Position numbers and translations under genes: made by a program. From Coffea arabica (Eukaryota; Streptophyta; Magnoliopsida; Gentianales; Rubiaceae): DNA of 64,000 nt. The stretch is taken from contig NC_092320.1 in the NCBI RefSeq assembly GCF_036785885.1, forward strand, positions 20,151,557-20,215,556. The letters run 5' to 3'. Below, piece after piece: positions 43,454 through 54,689 of the stretch. Below the pieces are notes generated by a model, which saw only the letters and a list, made by a program, of their open reading frames with translations, was not told where the DNA came from and searched no databases. Each line of letters begins with the position of its first letter. Within the stretch, counting starts at the first letter, position 1.

Positions 43454-44183
43454 TGATAGAGCAATTATTAGGCACATTTTACACTGTTATTTTGTCCTAA
43501 TTTTAGTTACCTACTGTGCTAAGTATTGAGATTTCACTCATATTTCATATTTGTATAAATTGTAGGTGGTTGGTGTTAAAAATGATCTCTTGAGGCAAAT
43601 TTCAAGAAGATCCTTTATTTCAAGACGTACCCATACCAGAGACTGAGGAGATACACCTAAAAGACGAACCCCGCGAGATTGGCAAAACAAGTGAAAAATT
43701 AGGAAACCAAAAGGAGGCTCGTGGGCTGCGAAGGTGCAGAGGATCAAAACTCTTTTCAAAGAGGAAGTAAAGTGCGGAGTCCTCTTCCTTGCTTTTCGGC
43801 GGCCAATAGAAACGAAACCAGATTCACGTCATATAAGGAGATTAGCTTTAGTTCTCCTTTGTCCCATCTGTCAGACATTGGGGACTTTTCTTTTGCTTTT
43901 TGGCTTTGTAAGATTGAGACGCTTTTTGCTTCTACTTTTGCACTGGGCAATTTTTAGTGAGTTTGGTTCTTGTGCTTGCGCCTCCAATACGAAAACGAAA
44001 CCCAAAAAGAGACGCTAGACTATTCACCTGTCCCTTCGTTATTCCTTCTTTCACAACTTTGTGGCAATTCAGTTGAATGGTATCAATTAAATCCCGCGAG
44101 ATTGACACGATGAGAAGCGGTTAGGTTTCCCCTCTACCCAAAGGTCGACGCGAGGGCGCGTCCATAACATCTGTGAAATCTAA
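43454..44183 (+). repeat. 5' LTR of A2, first part
   Basis: 730 bp, aligning at about 90% by eye with 62389-63117. It is interrupted at tctgtgaaatctaa (44170-44183) by LINE L1b and resumes at 50467. Confidence 0.93.
43824..43838 (+). promoter_or_regulatory. Putative LTR promoter of A2 (5' LTR)
   Basis: ttcacgtcATATAAGG: a TATA-like box at 43831-43838 with an ACGT core just upstream and ccaat 30 bp before (43803). It lies 377 bp from the LTR start, exactly as in the 3' LTR (62766-62773). A1 has cacgtggAATAAGG at the corresponding place. Assignment by motif only. Confidence 0.45.
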
Positions 44184-44269
44184 CCTTTTTTTTCGAAACG
44201 ATAGGAATATATATTACTTGACCAAAGGTATTTACATCCGAGCAAAGGCTCGATACATTTGCTGTGCAT

Positions 44270-47200
44270 CTAGCACATTAGATTGGGATTAACCCATTCT
44301 ATATCTTGATGACTGCTCAAAGCTTGAGCACTAAACTGGAAACTAAGATCATTAGTGTTGCCTATGTCTAGGTAGAAGGAGCACTTGTAAAACATGGAGC
44401 TCAACTCACGCATATCTTGCACCACGGTTACAATTCTTTCTGTCAGTGGTTTTGTCTGCTGGATTTGTTGTAGCAAATTTTTGTCAGGAACACCTATGTT
44501 AATCAAACGCCAACCTTGTTCGACTGCCTAAATTTGGGCTAACTTGACATCTTCAACCAAATGTTGAAGTTGGCTATCCACTGCCCTTTCTTTCATCCCC
44601 CAAGCCAATAATTCATGTTGTGTTCCATCATACACTACAATGCCATACCCAACGATATTGTCCTCTTTACTCCATTGCATTGCGATTCTCAATGTTGTTC
44701 CTGCACCTGTGGCTTGCTCTGGCTGCTCTTCTTCTTGGTCCCTTTGTTGCTGAGCTACTGCTATCTTCCCCTCGCTCCAACGCCTAGCTTTCCCTACTGC
44801 ATTTTCAAATTCCCCCTAACTCTGCATGCTTTGTTTATAATTGCAGGTGGGTCCCTGGCTTTGTTGTTGAACACCTTGTTGTTCCTACTTTTCCAGATCT
44901 GCCACAATATATATGACATAAGGCCTATATGATCTTTCCCTTGTCTCCTACATCTAACTTCAGAAGCTCCTGCCCACCAGTTTTTGAATTTATCTGCTCT
45001 GTATGCAATACCATCCCAATGGATTGGAGCCAATTTCCAAATGTCCTGTTCTTTGCTGCATTTAAGTAGCATGTGTTCCAGTGTTTCCACCTCTTCACCG
45101 CATACAAAACATATTGGATCTCCCCTTTTGATTCTCCTCCATATTAGCTCCTTGACTGGTACCGCATCCGAGAGACCTTTCCAAATGAACATCTTAACTT
45201 TGTGGCTGATGTTTAAGCTCCACAGAACCTTCCACACTTGCTGGCTCACTGAGTTAAAACTTATTTCCACTCCCTCACCTTCTTTCCTAATCACTTCCTC
45301 CTTTCTTTCCATTTCCATTTTGTATCCAGACTGCACCGTGTACTCCCCATTTATGTTCCTTGTCCAGAAGGTGTTATCATCTCTTCCCGTGATATTGATT
45401 GGGATTTTCAAAATATTATCTGCATCCTCCTTACAAAACGTCTTGAAAATGAGATGTCTATTCCACCTGAAGTTACTGATCAAGTCAGCAACTTTGTCAA
45501 GTTTGCATCCTTGTGGTTTGGCCATAACAGGTTTCCTTTTGCTATTGCTTAGGATCCATTGGTCGTTCCAAATGCTGGTTTTTTTTTCCATTTCCTATGC
45601 GTCTTCTTACTCCCCTCCACATACCCTCTCTACTGCTCATAATACTTTGCCAAAACCATGATGCGTTCTTTGGGGCTTTGCTCTCCTGGATGCAGCTGTT
45701 AGGGAAATACTTTGCCTTTAGCATCTTGCTAGACAACAAATTTGGATTCCTTATGATTCTCCAAATCTGTTTGGCTAGCAAGGCTCTATTAAAACTTTGT
45801 AAATCCTTAAACCCGAGGCCACCATTCTTCTTCTCCTTGGTCAACTTCTCCCAAGCCACCCAATGAATTTTGTCTTTGTTGTCTTGCTCACCACACCAGA
45901 ATTTTGATAGAAGTGAACAGATATCTTTACATAACCTGCAAGGCAATTTGAAACAAGACATAGTGTAAGTGGGCATGGCCATTGAGACTGCTTTGATCAA
46001 GATTTCTTTCCCAGCTGAGTTTAGCAATTTGGATTTCCAGTTTTGCATTCTACGTTCAATGTTTTCCTTGATGTATCTGAACAATTGCTTCTTCCATCTG
46101 GTGACCACCATTGGGAGTCCCAAGTATTTCCCTTGAACTACTTGTTGAATTCCCTCTAGCTTGCTGCATACCGCCTCCCTAGATTCCTAGTTGACATTTT
46201 TGCTAAAGAAGGCGCTAGACTGGTCGAGGTTTATCATTTGTCCTGATGCTTGTTCGTAGCTCCTCAGAATTTTTGTCAGTTCCTGTGCTTCTTGACATGA
46301 GGCCTTGCAAAAAATTAGCGAATCATCCGCAAAGAAAAGATGGGTCACTGAAGGGCCTCGTCTACTGATCTTGATTCTACTTATCCTTCCTTCTTGAGCT
46401 GCATTTTTTAAAAGGTTAGACAAGCTTTCAGAACATATGAGGAAGAGGTAAGGTGACAAGGGGTCGCCCTATCTGATCCCTCGTTGAGATGTGATATACT
46501 CTTTGCATTCGCCATTTATATTGAAAGAAAATGAGACTGTTCTAATGCAATTCATAATCCAATTTATCCACCTCTCACAAAACCCCATTTTGCTCATAAT
46601 AGCTTATAAAAATTCCCATTCAACTCTATCGTAGGCTTTCGACATATCCAACTTCACAGCCATATAACCATCCTTCCCAAGTCTTTTATTCTTAAGGAAG
46701 TGCAAATATTCATGGGAAATGATAATGTTATCAATGATGTGCCTCCCAGGTATAAAGGATGATTGATTGATCCTAATGCAGTTATTGAGAATAGGCTTTA
46801 GTCTATTTACAATGATTTTGGATATAGCTTTATACACGACATTGCAAAGACTAATAGGTCTATATTGCTTAATGTTTGTAGGATAGGGAATTTTGGAAAT
46901 GAGGGAAATGATAGTATGATTAATAGCTTTAAGCATAAAACCAAAATGGAAGAAACTTTGAATAGCATTTACCATGTCTTCTTTGATAATTTCCTAAAAT
47001 TTTTGGAAAAATAAAGGGGTCATACCATCGGAGCCAGGAGCTTTATTGCAATCCATAGTGAAGAAAGCATTTTTTATCTCTTCTTTTGTCACTTCCTTGG
47101 TTAGGTCCCTGTTCATTTCTGCTGTGATAGTAGTCGGGAACCCCTCTAGTACCTCCTGAGCATTATTGTCTGAAGACTTGGCGAAGAGGTTCCTGTAGTA

Positions 47201-48371
47201 GTCAGCAATCACTTTCCCAGTTTCTTCTTCGGATTCAGTCCAGCCACCATCCTCCCTTTGGAGCCTTTGCAATCTGTTTTGTTTCCTTCTTCCATTTACC
47301 TGTGCATGGAAGTATTGGGTATTTCTGTCTCCTTCTTGCAACCATTTGAGCCTGGCTTTTTGACTCCAATAGATTTCCTCCTCATTATAAGCCTCTATCA
47401 GTTGTGTCTTCAGGCCGGCCACCTTTTCTCTCTTGTTGTCCATAGCAGATTTTCTAGTCTGGTCCAGTTGCTTTTTGAGGTTATCTATCCTATCCTTGGA
47501 GTTTTTGTGAATGCTGTTACTCCACTTAAGCAAGGCTACTCTATAGTTCCTCAATTTTGATTGCACTTGGTACATCCGAGCACCTTCAATATTTCCCTTC
47601 CAAGCTCCTTTGATGACCTCAACTATATTCTCATATTGTAGCCACCTTTTATCAAAAAAGAACCTTCTTTGTTTCCTCACAACCGTAGGCTTAGTGTCTA
47701 TCATCAAGGCGCAATGATCTGAGGCATATGTTTTAATGTGAGAGCATTTCACACTCTCAAACTCCAGGTTCCAATCTGCACTACTCATGGCTCTATCTAG
47801 CCTTTGCATGATTTCTCCTTCATTTCCCCAGTTATTACACCATGTCCACGGTTACCATTCGAATCCCAGATCCACCAACTGATTTGTACTTATGAAGTTC
47901 CTGAAGTCATTGAAGCTCCACTCAGCTCTACATCCTCCTCCCCACTTTTCTGAATTTGATGTGATATCATTGAAATCCCCAGCTATCAACCATTTGTTTC
48001 CCCATAGTTGTCTCCTCCTATTCACTTCCCTCCATTGCTATTTCCATATAGCATCGTTACAGTTTGCGTAGATGCCAATCAGCCACCAAATGCACTTACT
48101 TTCCTAATCCTCAATCTTAGCTTCCACAGTGAAGGAAGTGTGTTGCACTTGCAAAATTTTAACATCTAAGTCCCAAAACAATGCCATACCCCCTGCCTTA
48201 TTCATTGCTTCCACCACATAGCAGCAGTCATAGTTAAGTATTTTTTTCATATATTTTGATCTTTTTTTTTGTCTCACTTGGAAACAAAATGTTTGGGGAG
48301 AGGAGTTTTTTATACTCCTTCAGATGGGAAATTGTCAAGGGGCTCCCAGCACCTTGGTAATTCCACACCAT
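44270..48371 (-). pseudogene. LINE L1b ORF2: endonuclease-RT-RNase H-like
   Basis: Starts near 48371 (MVWNYQGAGSPLTIS; the expected WNC reads WNY). The endonuclease (48371-47800) has SETK, IAGDFNDITS and SDHCAL. Reverse transcriptase (47100-46100) has [41 protein letters not shown] and FADDSLIF. zf-RVT follows (45590-44900; CFVCGEEVETLEHMLLKC). The degenerate RNase H (44740-44270) has YGIVVYDG and AWGMKERAVD but lacks the expected acidic residues. Frameshifts lie near 48240 (A run), 45585 (A run) and 44815; stops include those near 46980, 46600, 46460, 46187 and 44529. Confidence 0.92.
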
Positions 48372-48376
48372 CACTC

Positions 48377-49924
48377 TTATTGGTAGTTGGGGACCCAGAT
48401 CAGGCTGGTTCCCATTCCCTCTTCTTGTGTCTCGCTCCCCCCACCCGGGCTATCCGTTTTGTTCCTCTTTGACCCCTGCCCCATATTATCCACTTCTAGT
48501 TGTTCCTTCTCAATCAGACAAACCTTTCGTTTACTCAGCAAAGGTTGAGCCATACTGTTCCTGTCAATCTGTTTTAATGCTTTCCTGCCTCTTCTCCGTA
48601 GAGTTCTTGTAGACCCTCTAACCTTCAATTCTTGAGGCTGTCCCATTCCTTGTTGACTACTTCCAATGTTCTCATCAAAAATTCTAATCTGTAACAACTC
48701 ATTGATGCCCTTCTATTTCTCCATAATCTGGTTGTAATCCGTGATTATTTGTACATCCCCTGATGCCTGTGATTCCATCATTTCCAAGTCCTCCTTATGG
48801 TATTCAAGAGCTCCACTCCTCTCACTACTCTCTACCTCCATAGTCACTACTAGATTTTTGTCCTTTTCATTACTTCCTTCTGCTCCCTCTTTTCTTAATT
48901 CCATCATTGCTGTATTGCTTTGTAAGTCATCCTTCTCTACTGTTTTGCTAGGGGGAGTTGGTGGAATTTGTTCCGACCCTTCCCTCTTGGAATGAAGAAA
49001 CCTAGTAACCTCCTCTTTGAAGGCAACCACCACACTTCTCTCCCTAGCTTCCTTATTACCCACTTGTTTCTTGATTTGCTTATCCCCTCCTCCTTGACTT
49101 GGCTCCTTACAAACCAGCTCTCCATTTTCCACACCCCAATGTACTCTATTAGAAGGGGTTTGTACTTGTTACTATCCTTTTCGGGGAGTCTTTACCATAA
49201 TTTACCATCATCCAAGGACCATACTGGATCTCTTGTTGCCCTTTCCCCACCGGGGCACTTGATGTACATCCCTTCTCATTGTGGCCAATAATTCCACAAG
49301 CATAGCAGAAGTCTAGGCATCTCTCGTACCGGAACTTAATCCATTTCATCGCACCATTCATCTTAACAGTTGATCCCCTAGGTAATGGCCTAGATATGTC
49401 AGCCACAACGTGCACCTTCAAGTGCCTACCTTCCTTCCCACCTGTTTGAGGGATAATAGCTTCATTTACCCCCCTAGACACCGTTTTACCAATCTTCTTC
49501 CCAACATCTTTTGATAGACAGTGAACCAGTAGGTTCAACATTTGCACCCACAGTGGTGCCATTTTAAAAGCCTTTGGGTCATCTTCAATCCCTTCATATC
49601 ATTTACACAATATTAACAATTGGTTGCCCAGGATCCAAGGGCCACCGTTCACCACCCTCTCTCGGATATCCTCATCAGGAATTACAAATTGGTACACATT
49701 ACAAATTGGTACAGTTTGGTCCTAGCTCTGTGACCTTCAAGTCTCTTGGGAAGCCCCAAGCCGTGCTAACAAAGCTTTTTAGGCCAGTGAAGTTAACTAT
49801 TCTATCACTCTAAATTTTCTCCAGAAGACTAATCTCGCATTCCTGCCTACTGATACTAGAGTCACCTACTTCCAGGTCAGTTATCGTACACTCTTAGAAT
49901 AGCTTGAGCCAGTTCTTCCGCCAT
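48377..49924 (-). pseudogene. LINE L1b ORF1: DUF4283 and CCHC Gag-like protein
   Basis: ATG at 49922-49924 (MAEELAQAI, as in L1a). It is broken by stops within the first 60 codons, frameshifts, and a 17-bp tandem duplication at 49681-49714. Readable parts: STAWGFPRDLKVTELGPN; APLWVQMLNLLVHCLSKDVG; TVKMNGAMKWIKFRYERC; and the knuckle CYACGIIGHNEKGC (CX2CX4HX4C). The tail (49132-48713 and 48697-48377) ends with KRKVCLIEKEQLEVDN and KRNKTDSPGG, parallel to the L1a tail. The stop at 48377-48379 is five bases before the ORF2 ATG. Confidence 0.88.
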
Positions 49925-50137
49925 AGTAATAGCTTGAGCGAAAAGGGGGATACCAGCTCCTATCCAACAATGAAATAGGACTAACCAAAACAAGTGCAGA
50001 TGAACAGAAAAAATGCTTTCTTCAGCTAGGTAAAGGCTTACCTGGATGAGACAGAAACAGAGGACAACAGTAGAAACAAATACTAAAACACAGAGATAAA
50101 GGAAAACTGGAAAAAAGAAGGTAGAAAAGGGATGCAA

Positions 50138-50466
50138 GCCTTGAAATGGATGGTTTTATGCCTGTGAAGTAGACCCCCACTATCGCCTGTGTAACTCGCT
50201 TTCACTATGTACTTGCAATGCCGCTTCAACCACTGATACTTTTGGAATTAGTGTTAAAGACACTATGGGTGCTTCTGCTTTGACTACCCTACCATTAATA
50301 TGTCCGATCTAGAAGCTATGGTTATCAAGGAGAGATCTTTTGGTGGAGCAGATTCTTTGTGCTTTTAGCCGGGATTTGTTCATTTGGGATTTGAAAAATT
50401 TTGAGTTCTCACCATTGGAGGTAAAGTGCTCTCAAGGAAAGAGAAAGTGCTCCCAAGGAGAGATGT
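50138..50466 (-). other. 5' end of LINE L1b, presumed untranslated region
   Basis: Lies between the upstream-open frame of ORF1 and the target-site duplication at 50467. No similarity to the short L1a leader is visible. On the plus strand a frame reads SFGGADSLCAFSRDLFIWDL, faintly like an RNase H helix, but too weak to call. It may be true 5' untranslated region or extra DNA picked up during insertion. Confidence 0.4.
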
Positions 50467-51339
50467 TCTGTGAGATCTAATCAAACTTTCATTAGTTATT
50501 CCAATTTTGTTACTATTCGTGCGTTTTTTGGATTAATTGTTCATGGGTATTTTATTAATTGAATATCAACAGCAGGATATTTAATTTAATTTAATAACCT
50601 ACTGTCACGTTAATTAAATTGAATCCGTAATTGTTCGTTTAGTTGACAATTAGTGGCAACCATCATAATTGGTTTTGTTTGGGGAAACGTAAGATCTAAT
50701 TTAAATAAACTCTCGTAGCGTGTTTATTGATTAGGGTTGGGTTCTTCTAATTTTAATGCAACTGGATAATTAAATTCCTACGGTCGTACTTAGGGTTGTT
50801 TTCTGGTTAGAGAAGCAGTCAATGGTCGTACTTTGACTGTCGAAAAAGTAAGGAATAACTGATTGTGAGAGCTTGTTGATAGCTATAATCAACCTAGTGA
50901 CGGATGAATGAAATACCTTTGCATTGATGATCATTTAATTGGACCGTACCTGAGAAGTTGATCCTTTTGGTAGAATTTTATTAATTGCTATTTTTTTTGT
51001 GAGTTGTACTTGGTGAGTTAGTTTTTGAGTTTTGTTTATTTTATTTTCACTTTCATTCCATTAAATAACTCCCAATTTCATTCTATTGACTTGGGAAGAA
51101 ACAACTTCCTACCCGTTCTCTATGAAATCGACCCTACTTGTCACTGTCTACTAGTTAGTGAATTCAGTCAAATAATTAATTCTAGTATATCGGATTAAAC
51201 AAACTCTTTGGGAATAAGATAAATCAAGTAACCCATTGTACACTTAGAATCCCTACTCCAGTACTTAGAATTAATTAATGACTGCTTTTGGTGGTAGTTA
51301 GATTTTATTATTATTATTGCACAGATTCGACACCTGTTA
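50467..51339 (+). repeat. 5' LTR of A2, second part
   Basis: Continues the LTR from the target-site duplication of L1b to ...cacctgtta at 51339 (the 3' LTR ends cacctatca). It includes the conserved ctatgaaatcgaccctact block at 51117-51137. Confidence 0.92.
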
Positions 51340-51345
51340 AATTTT

Positions 51346-51363
51346 TAGTGCCGTTGCCGGGGA
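51346..51363 (+). promoter_or_regulatory. Primer-binding site of A2 (tRNA-Asp)
   Basis: TAGTGCCGTTGCCGGGGA matches 16 of 18 bases of the complement of the plant tRNA-Asp 3' end. It lies six bases inside the LTR. Confidence 0.9.
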
Positions 51364-51434
51364 AGCGATGTTTTGGTTAATTTTGTTTCTTTTTAAGTTG
51401 TTTTCTTTGGATTTGTCTGACATTTTTCTAGTTT

Positions 51435-52617
51435 ATGCCTCGTTCTTCTCGTATAGGCGAATTGATTTTCGATCCGAAAGTAAAAAAGACTGCGCACCAA
51501 ACTAGAAAAGAAACTAGACAGCTCAGAGAGGAGCAATCTAGCACTGTATCTCAGAGATAGATCCTGAGGTTGAGTCAACAGATTCAAATGGTGCTAATTC
51601 AAGTGACCCAAATCAAGAGGACATCCATATGGCGAATGCAAGAACACTAAGGGAGTTGGCTGTTCCGGAATTGACCCAGCAGCCTTTGTGCATTACATTT
51701 CCAAATCTAGCTAAAAATACCTCATTCGAACTGAAATCGGGACTAATTCACCTCTTACCCACATTCCATTGCCTCTCAGGAGAGGAACCCCATAAACAAA
51801 TCCAGGAGTTCGATATGGTATGCTCCAGTTTGAAACTTCTAGAAATTGCTGAGGAGTAGATCAAACTTAGAGTCTTCCCTTTCTCCCTCAAGGATGCAGC
51901 AAATAATTGGTTGTACTACCTACCTGCAGGTAGTATCACAATACGGCCCCAACTGAAAAAGAAATTTTTGAAAAAATTCTTCCCTGCATCGCGGGCTGCA
52001 AGTCTGAGAAAGGAGATATGCAGCATTAAGCAGTTTTCTGGAGAATCCCTATATGACTATTGGGATAGGTTTAATAAGTTTTGCATTAGATGCCCACAAC
52101 ATCAAATTAGTGAGCAACTATTGATCCAATACTTCTATAAGGGACTTCAGTCATCTGACAGAAGTATCATTAATGCTACGAGTGGGGGAGCACTGGCAAA
52201 TAAGACACCGAGGGAAGCATGGCTGTTTAATGAAGTTATGGCAGAAAATTCTCAACAATTTGACTTCCGTGAGATTAACCCTATCCGTAGGGTCAATGAG
52301 GTAGAGACGTCACGTCGTCCATTCAATAGCAGATATCAGAGCTAACATCTTTTGTGCGCCAATTAGCTGTGGGAAACGTACATCAAGCAACGATTTGTGA
52401 AATTTGCACAAACGTGAGCCACCCCACTGACTCATGCTCTATTTTGCAAGAAAATGGGGTTGAACAAGTAAACATGGTTGGAGACGTGTTCGCGCCTCGT
52501 AGGCAGTACGATCCATACTCGAACACGTACAATCCAGATTGGAGAGACCACCCCAACTTCAGCTATAGGAATAGGCCACAGAATTCATTCTCAAATCGTC
52601 TACTAGGATTTCAGTAA
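51435..52617 (+). pseudogene. A2 Gag, broken
   Basis: Starts MPRSSRIGELIFDPKVKKTA at 51435 (stop at 51558), the N terminus typical of Athila/Tat-type Gag. After a frameshift it continues MANARTLRELAVPELTQQPL (51629), with a stop at 51857-51859, then the retrotransposon Gag core: IKLRVFPFSLKDAANNWLYY, LKKKFLKKFFP, FSGESLYDYWDRFNKFC, LIQYFYKGL. A second frameshift near 52345 leads to the knuckle CEICTNVSHPTDSC (CX2CX4HX4C; 52396-52437) and YNPDWRDHPNFSYRNRP. It forms the particle and packages RNA in its family. Three or more breaks mean this copy makes no full Gag. Confidence 0.9.
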
Positions 52618-53921
52618 CCATGGCAACTAAAGTCACAACCTTTTTCTGCCAATTCAGGAGGCTCTTTGGAGGATATTGTCAAGAGCCTGGCCACGATTAC
52701 TACTCAGCTCCAACAAGAAATTAGATCCTTGGCCACGAGTACTGCTTAATTTCAGCAGGAAACTAGATCCGCCATGAAAGATATGGAGATTCGAATGAGC
52801 CAAATAGCAACTGTCATTAATCGCTTGGAGTCTCACGTTTTTGAAAAATTACCATCGCAATCCGAGGCAAATCCCAAAAATGTAAGTACTATAACACTGA
52901 GAAGTGACAAAGAAGTGGAGGGACCTCAATTGACGAATTCGAAAAGCAAAAGTGAGGAGCAGATAGAAAAGGAAATTGAAGAAGAAGGGCGCATTCGCGA
53001 AGACCCTAAAGTAATGTTTACTCCTTCAATTCCTATTAAATTTAACTTATCGCCTTTTCCTTGCAGGTTGAAAAAGACAAAGAAGGTGGAGAAGGAAAAA
53101 GAAATTCTGGATGTGTTTCGTAAAGTGCAAGTAAACATCCCTCTATTGGACGCGATCAAGCAGGTGCCCAAATACACAAAATTCTTGAAGGACTTGTGCA
53201 TTAACAAAAGAAAGCTAAGGGGTGATGAGAGAGTGACGGCAGGAGAAAATGTGTCTGCTATATTCCAAATAAAACTCTAACCCAAATGTGGGGATCCAGG
53301 TATGTTTACTATCCCCTGTAAGATTGGTCATTCTAATATCAAAAATACCATGCTAGATTTAGGAGTTTCTATTAATGTGATGTCTAAATTAATCTATGAT
53401 TTCCAAAATTTAGCATCTTTAAAAGAAATAGGGATAATAATTTAATTGACTGATCATACGTTTGCTTATCCGGATGGGATAGTTGAGGATGTTTTAGTGC
53501 AAGTAAATGGATTAATTTTTTTTGCTGATTTTTATGTGCTTTACTTAAATGATAGAAGTACCCCAAATCCATCACCCATTATATTAGGAAGGTCCATACC
53601 AAGATTGATGTTAGTAAGGGTACTCTTACCATGAAATTTGGTGGAGAGACAGTCCATTTTAATATTTTTGATATTATGAAACATCCTGTTAACTCTCATT
53701 CTGTGTTTGATATTCATGCTACTAATCCCTCTGTGCGAGAATTTTCTGAGTTTGCTTGTAGGGGTAAATTCAAAGTTGCTGCGAACAAATATCATGGAAT
53801 GAAAGCAATTCATGAGGTGAACATGGGTAAAAAATTAAGGAAAAATATTGCACTCAATGGCTATTTAGATCCTGGAGGAGGGCCACCGATTACAAAGAAA
53901 ATTGAATTACATCCAAACTGA
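52618..53921 (+). pseudogene. A2 Gag tail and aspartic protease; pol absent
   Basis: Gag tail: SLEDIVKSLATITTQLQQE, then 52774-53280 with STITLRSDKEVEGP, KEKEILDVFRKVQVNIPLLD and KQVPKYTKFLKDLC. The protease follows in frame past a TAA (53278-53280): DPGMFTIPCKIGHSNIK, the active-site region MLDLGVSINVM (DLGASIN is usual), YPDGIVEDVLVQVN, FADFYVL and ILGRS. A stop at 53443 and a frameshift near 53605 break it. After TKIDVSKGTLTMKFGGETVH the frame runs through GYLDPGGGPPITKKIELHPN to 53921 and ends. No reverse transcriptase, RNase H or integrase follows, so pol was lost before or at formation of this element. Confidence 0.9.
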
Positions 53922-54684
53922 AGAGTGGTGTATAGTGTCTAGTCAAAGACATTAAAGAAAGGCGCTACTTGGAAGGCAATCCAAGGATTTCAATTGTGTT
54001 TTATTTCATATTTGTGTGTTCAAGATCAGTGGGTTTAGATTCCTATTGACAAACAATCTTTATTGTAGGTCATGCGTGTTTCTGTGCAGTTTTATTCTAG
54101 GTTGGGGGCACGAATTCGTGGGTAAAAGACTTCATGTTACAAGGCATGCTCGCGCCTTGTATTTATAGCGCATGGACATTTGTAAAACTTGGTGATCAGA
54201 AGACTTCGCCCTCCAAGGCGTGCCCACGCCACACAGCAGATCGTGTCGGGCATATTATAGGCAAACGACCTCACCTTCCAAGGCGTGTCCATGCCTTCCA
54301 ATCTTTGTGACAACGAAAGTCAAACGCAATCAGGATAATCTCTAACCCCACTTTTCTACTTTCCTCTCTTCTTGTTTTGTCTCGTCTTTTCAATTTTCTT
54401 TGTCTTAGTTTCTACTTTTCACTTTTTGTTGTTTTGTCTTAGTTTCAATTTCTACTTTTTCCTTATCCTGTTTGTCCGCCGCCGCTTTCCAGCCAGCACC
54501 ACCGCCGCGTCGCCGCCCTTCTCTCTCTCTTCCATCGCACCGCACATCACTGCCGCCCCACGCCGCTCCATTCTCCCATCGCGCCCCTCATCCTACAACT
54601 TTCTTTGCTCATATTAGATTCCAGCCTCCCCATCCTCCTCCCCCTTAATGTCTCGCTGCACCCTCTCGGTGTCAGGAAAGTTTC
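53922..54684 (+). other. A2 interior downstream of protease, noncoding
   Basis: Aligns with A1 5160-5995. It encodes the short RRYLEGNPRIS peptide (53958-53990) found in A1 and, diverged, in B. It also carries the near-palindrome at 54143-54156, 54217-54230 (exact GGCGTGCCCACGCC) and 54282-54295. The last five bases before element B (gcccc, 54685-54689) are its target-site duplication. Confidence 0.7.
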
Positions 54685-54689
54685 GCCCC

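Larger units (their letters stand above)
44184..50466 (-). mobile_element. Plant L1-type LINE L1b, degraded, inside A2 5' LTR
   Basis: A 6.28-kb minus-strand LINE with poly-T at 44186-44193 and target-site duplications tctgtgaaatctaa (44170-44183) and tctgtgagatctaa (50467-50480), 13 of 14 identical. The proteins are close relatives of L1a, with the same ORF1 tail and the same defective RNase H. It carries several frameshifts and stops, so it is older or less constrained than L1a. The ORF1 ATG is at 49924, leaving about 540 bp of 5' sequence. Confidence 0.93.

Noticed and set aside
44984-45661. 225-codon plus frame opposite LINE L1b ORF2
   Set aside because: Antisense shadow of the zf-RVT region, which is recognisable on the minus strand.
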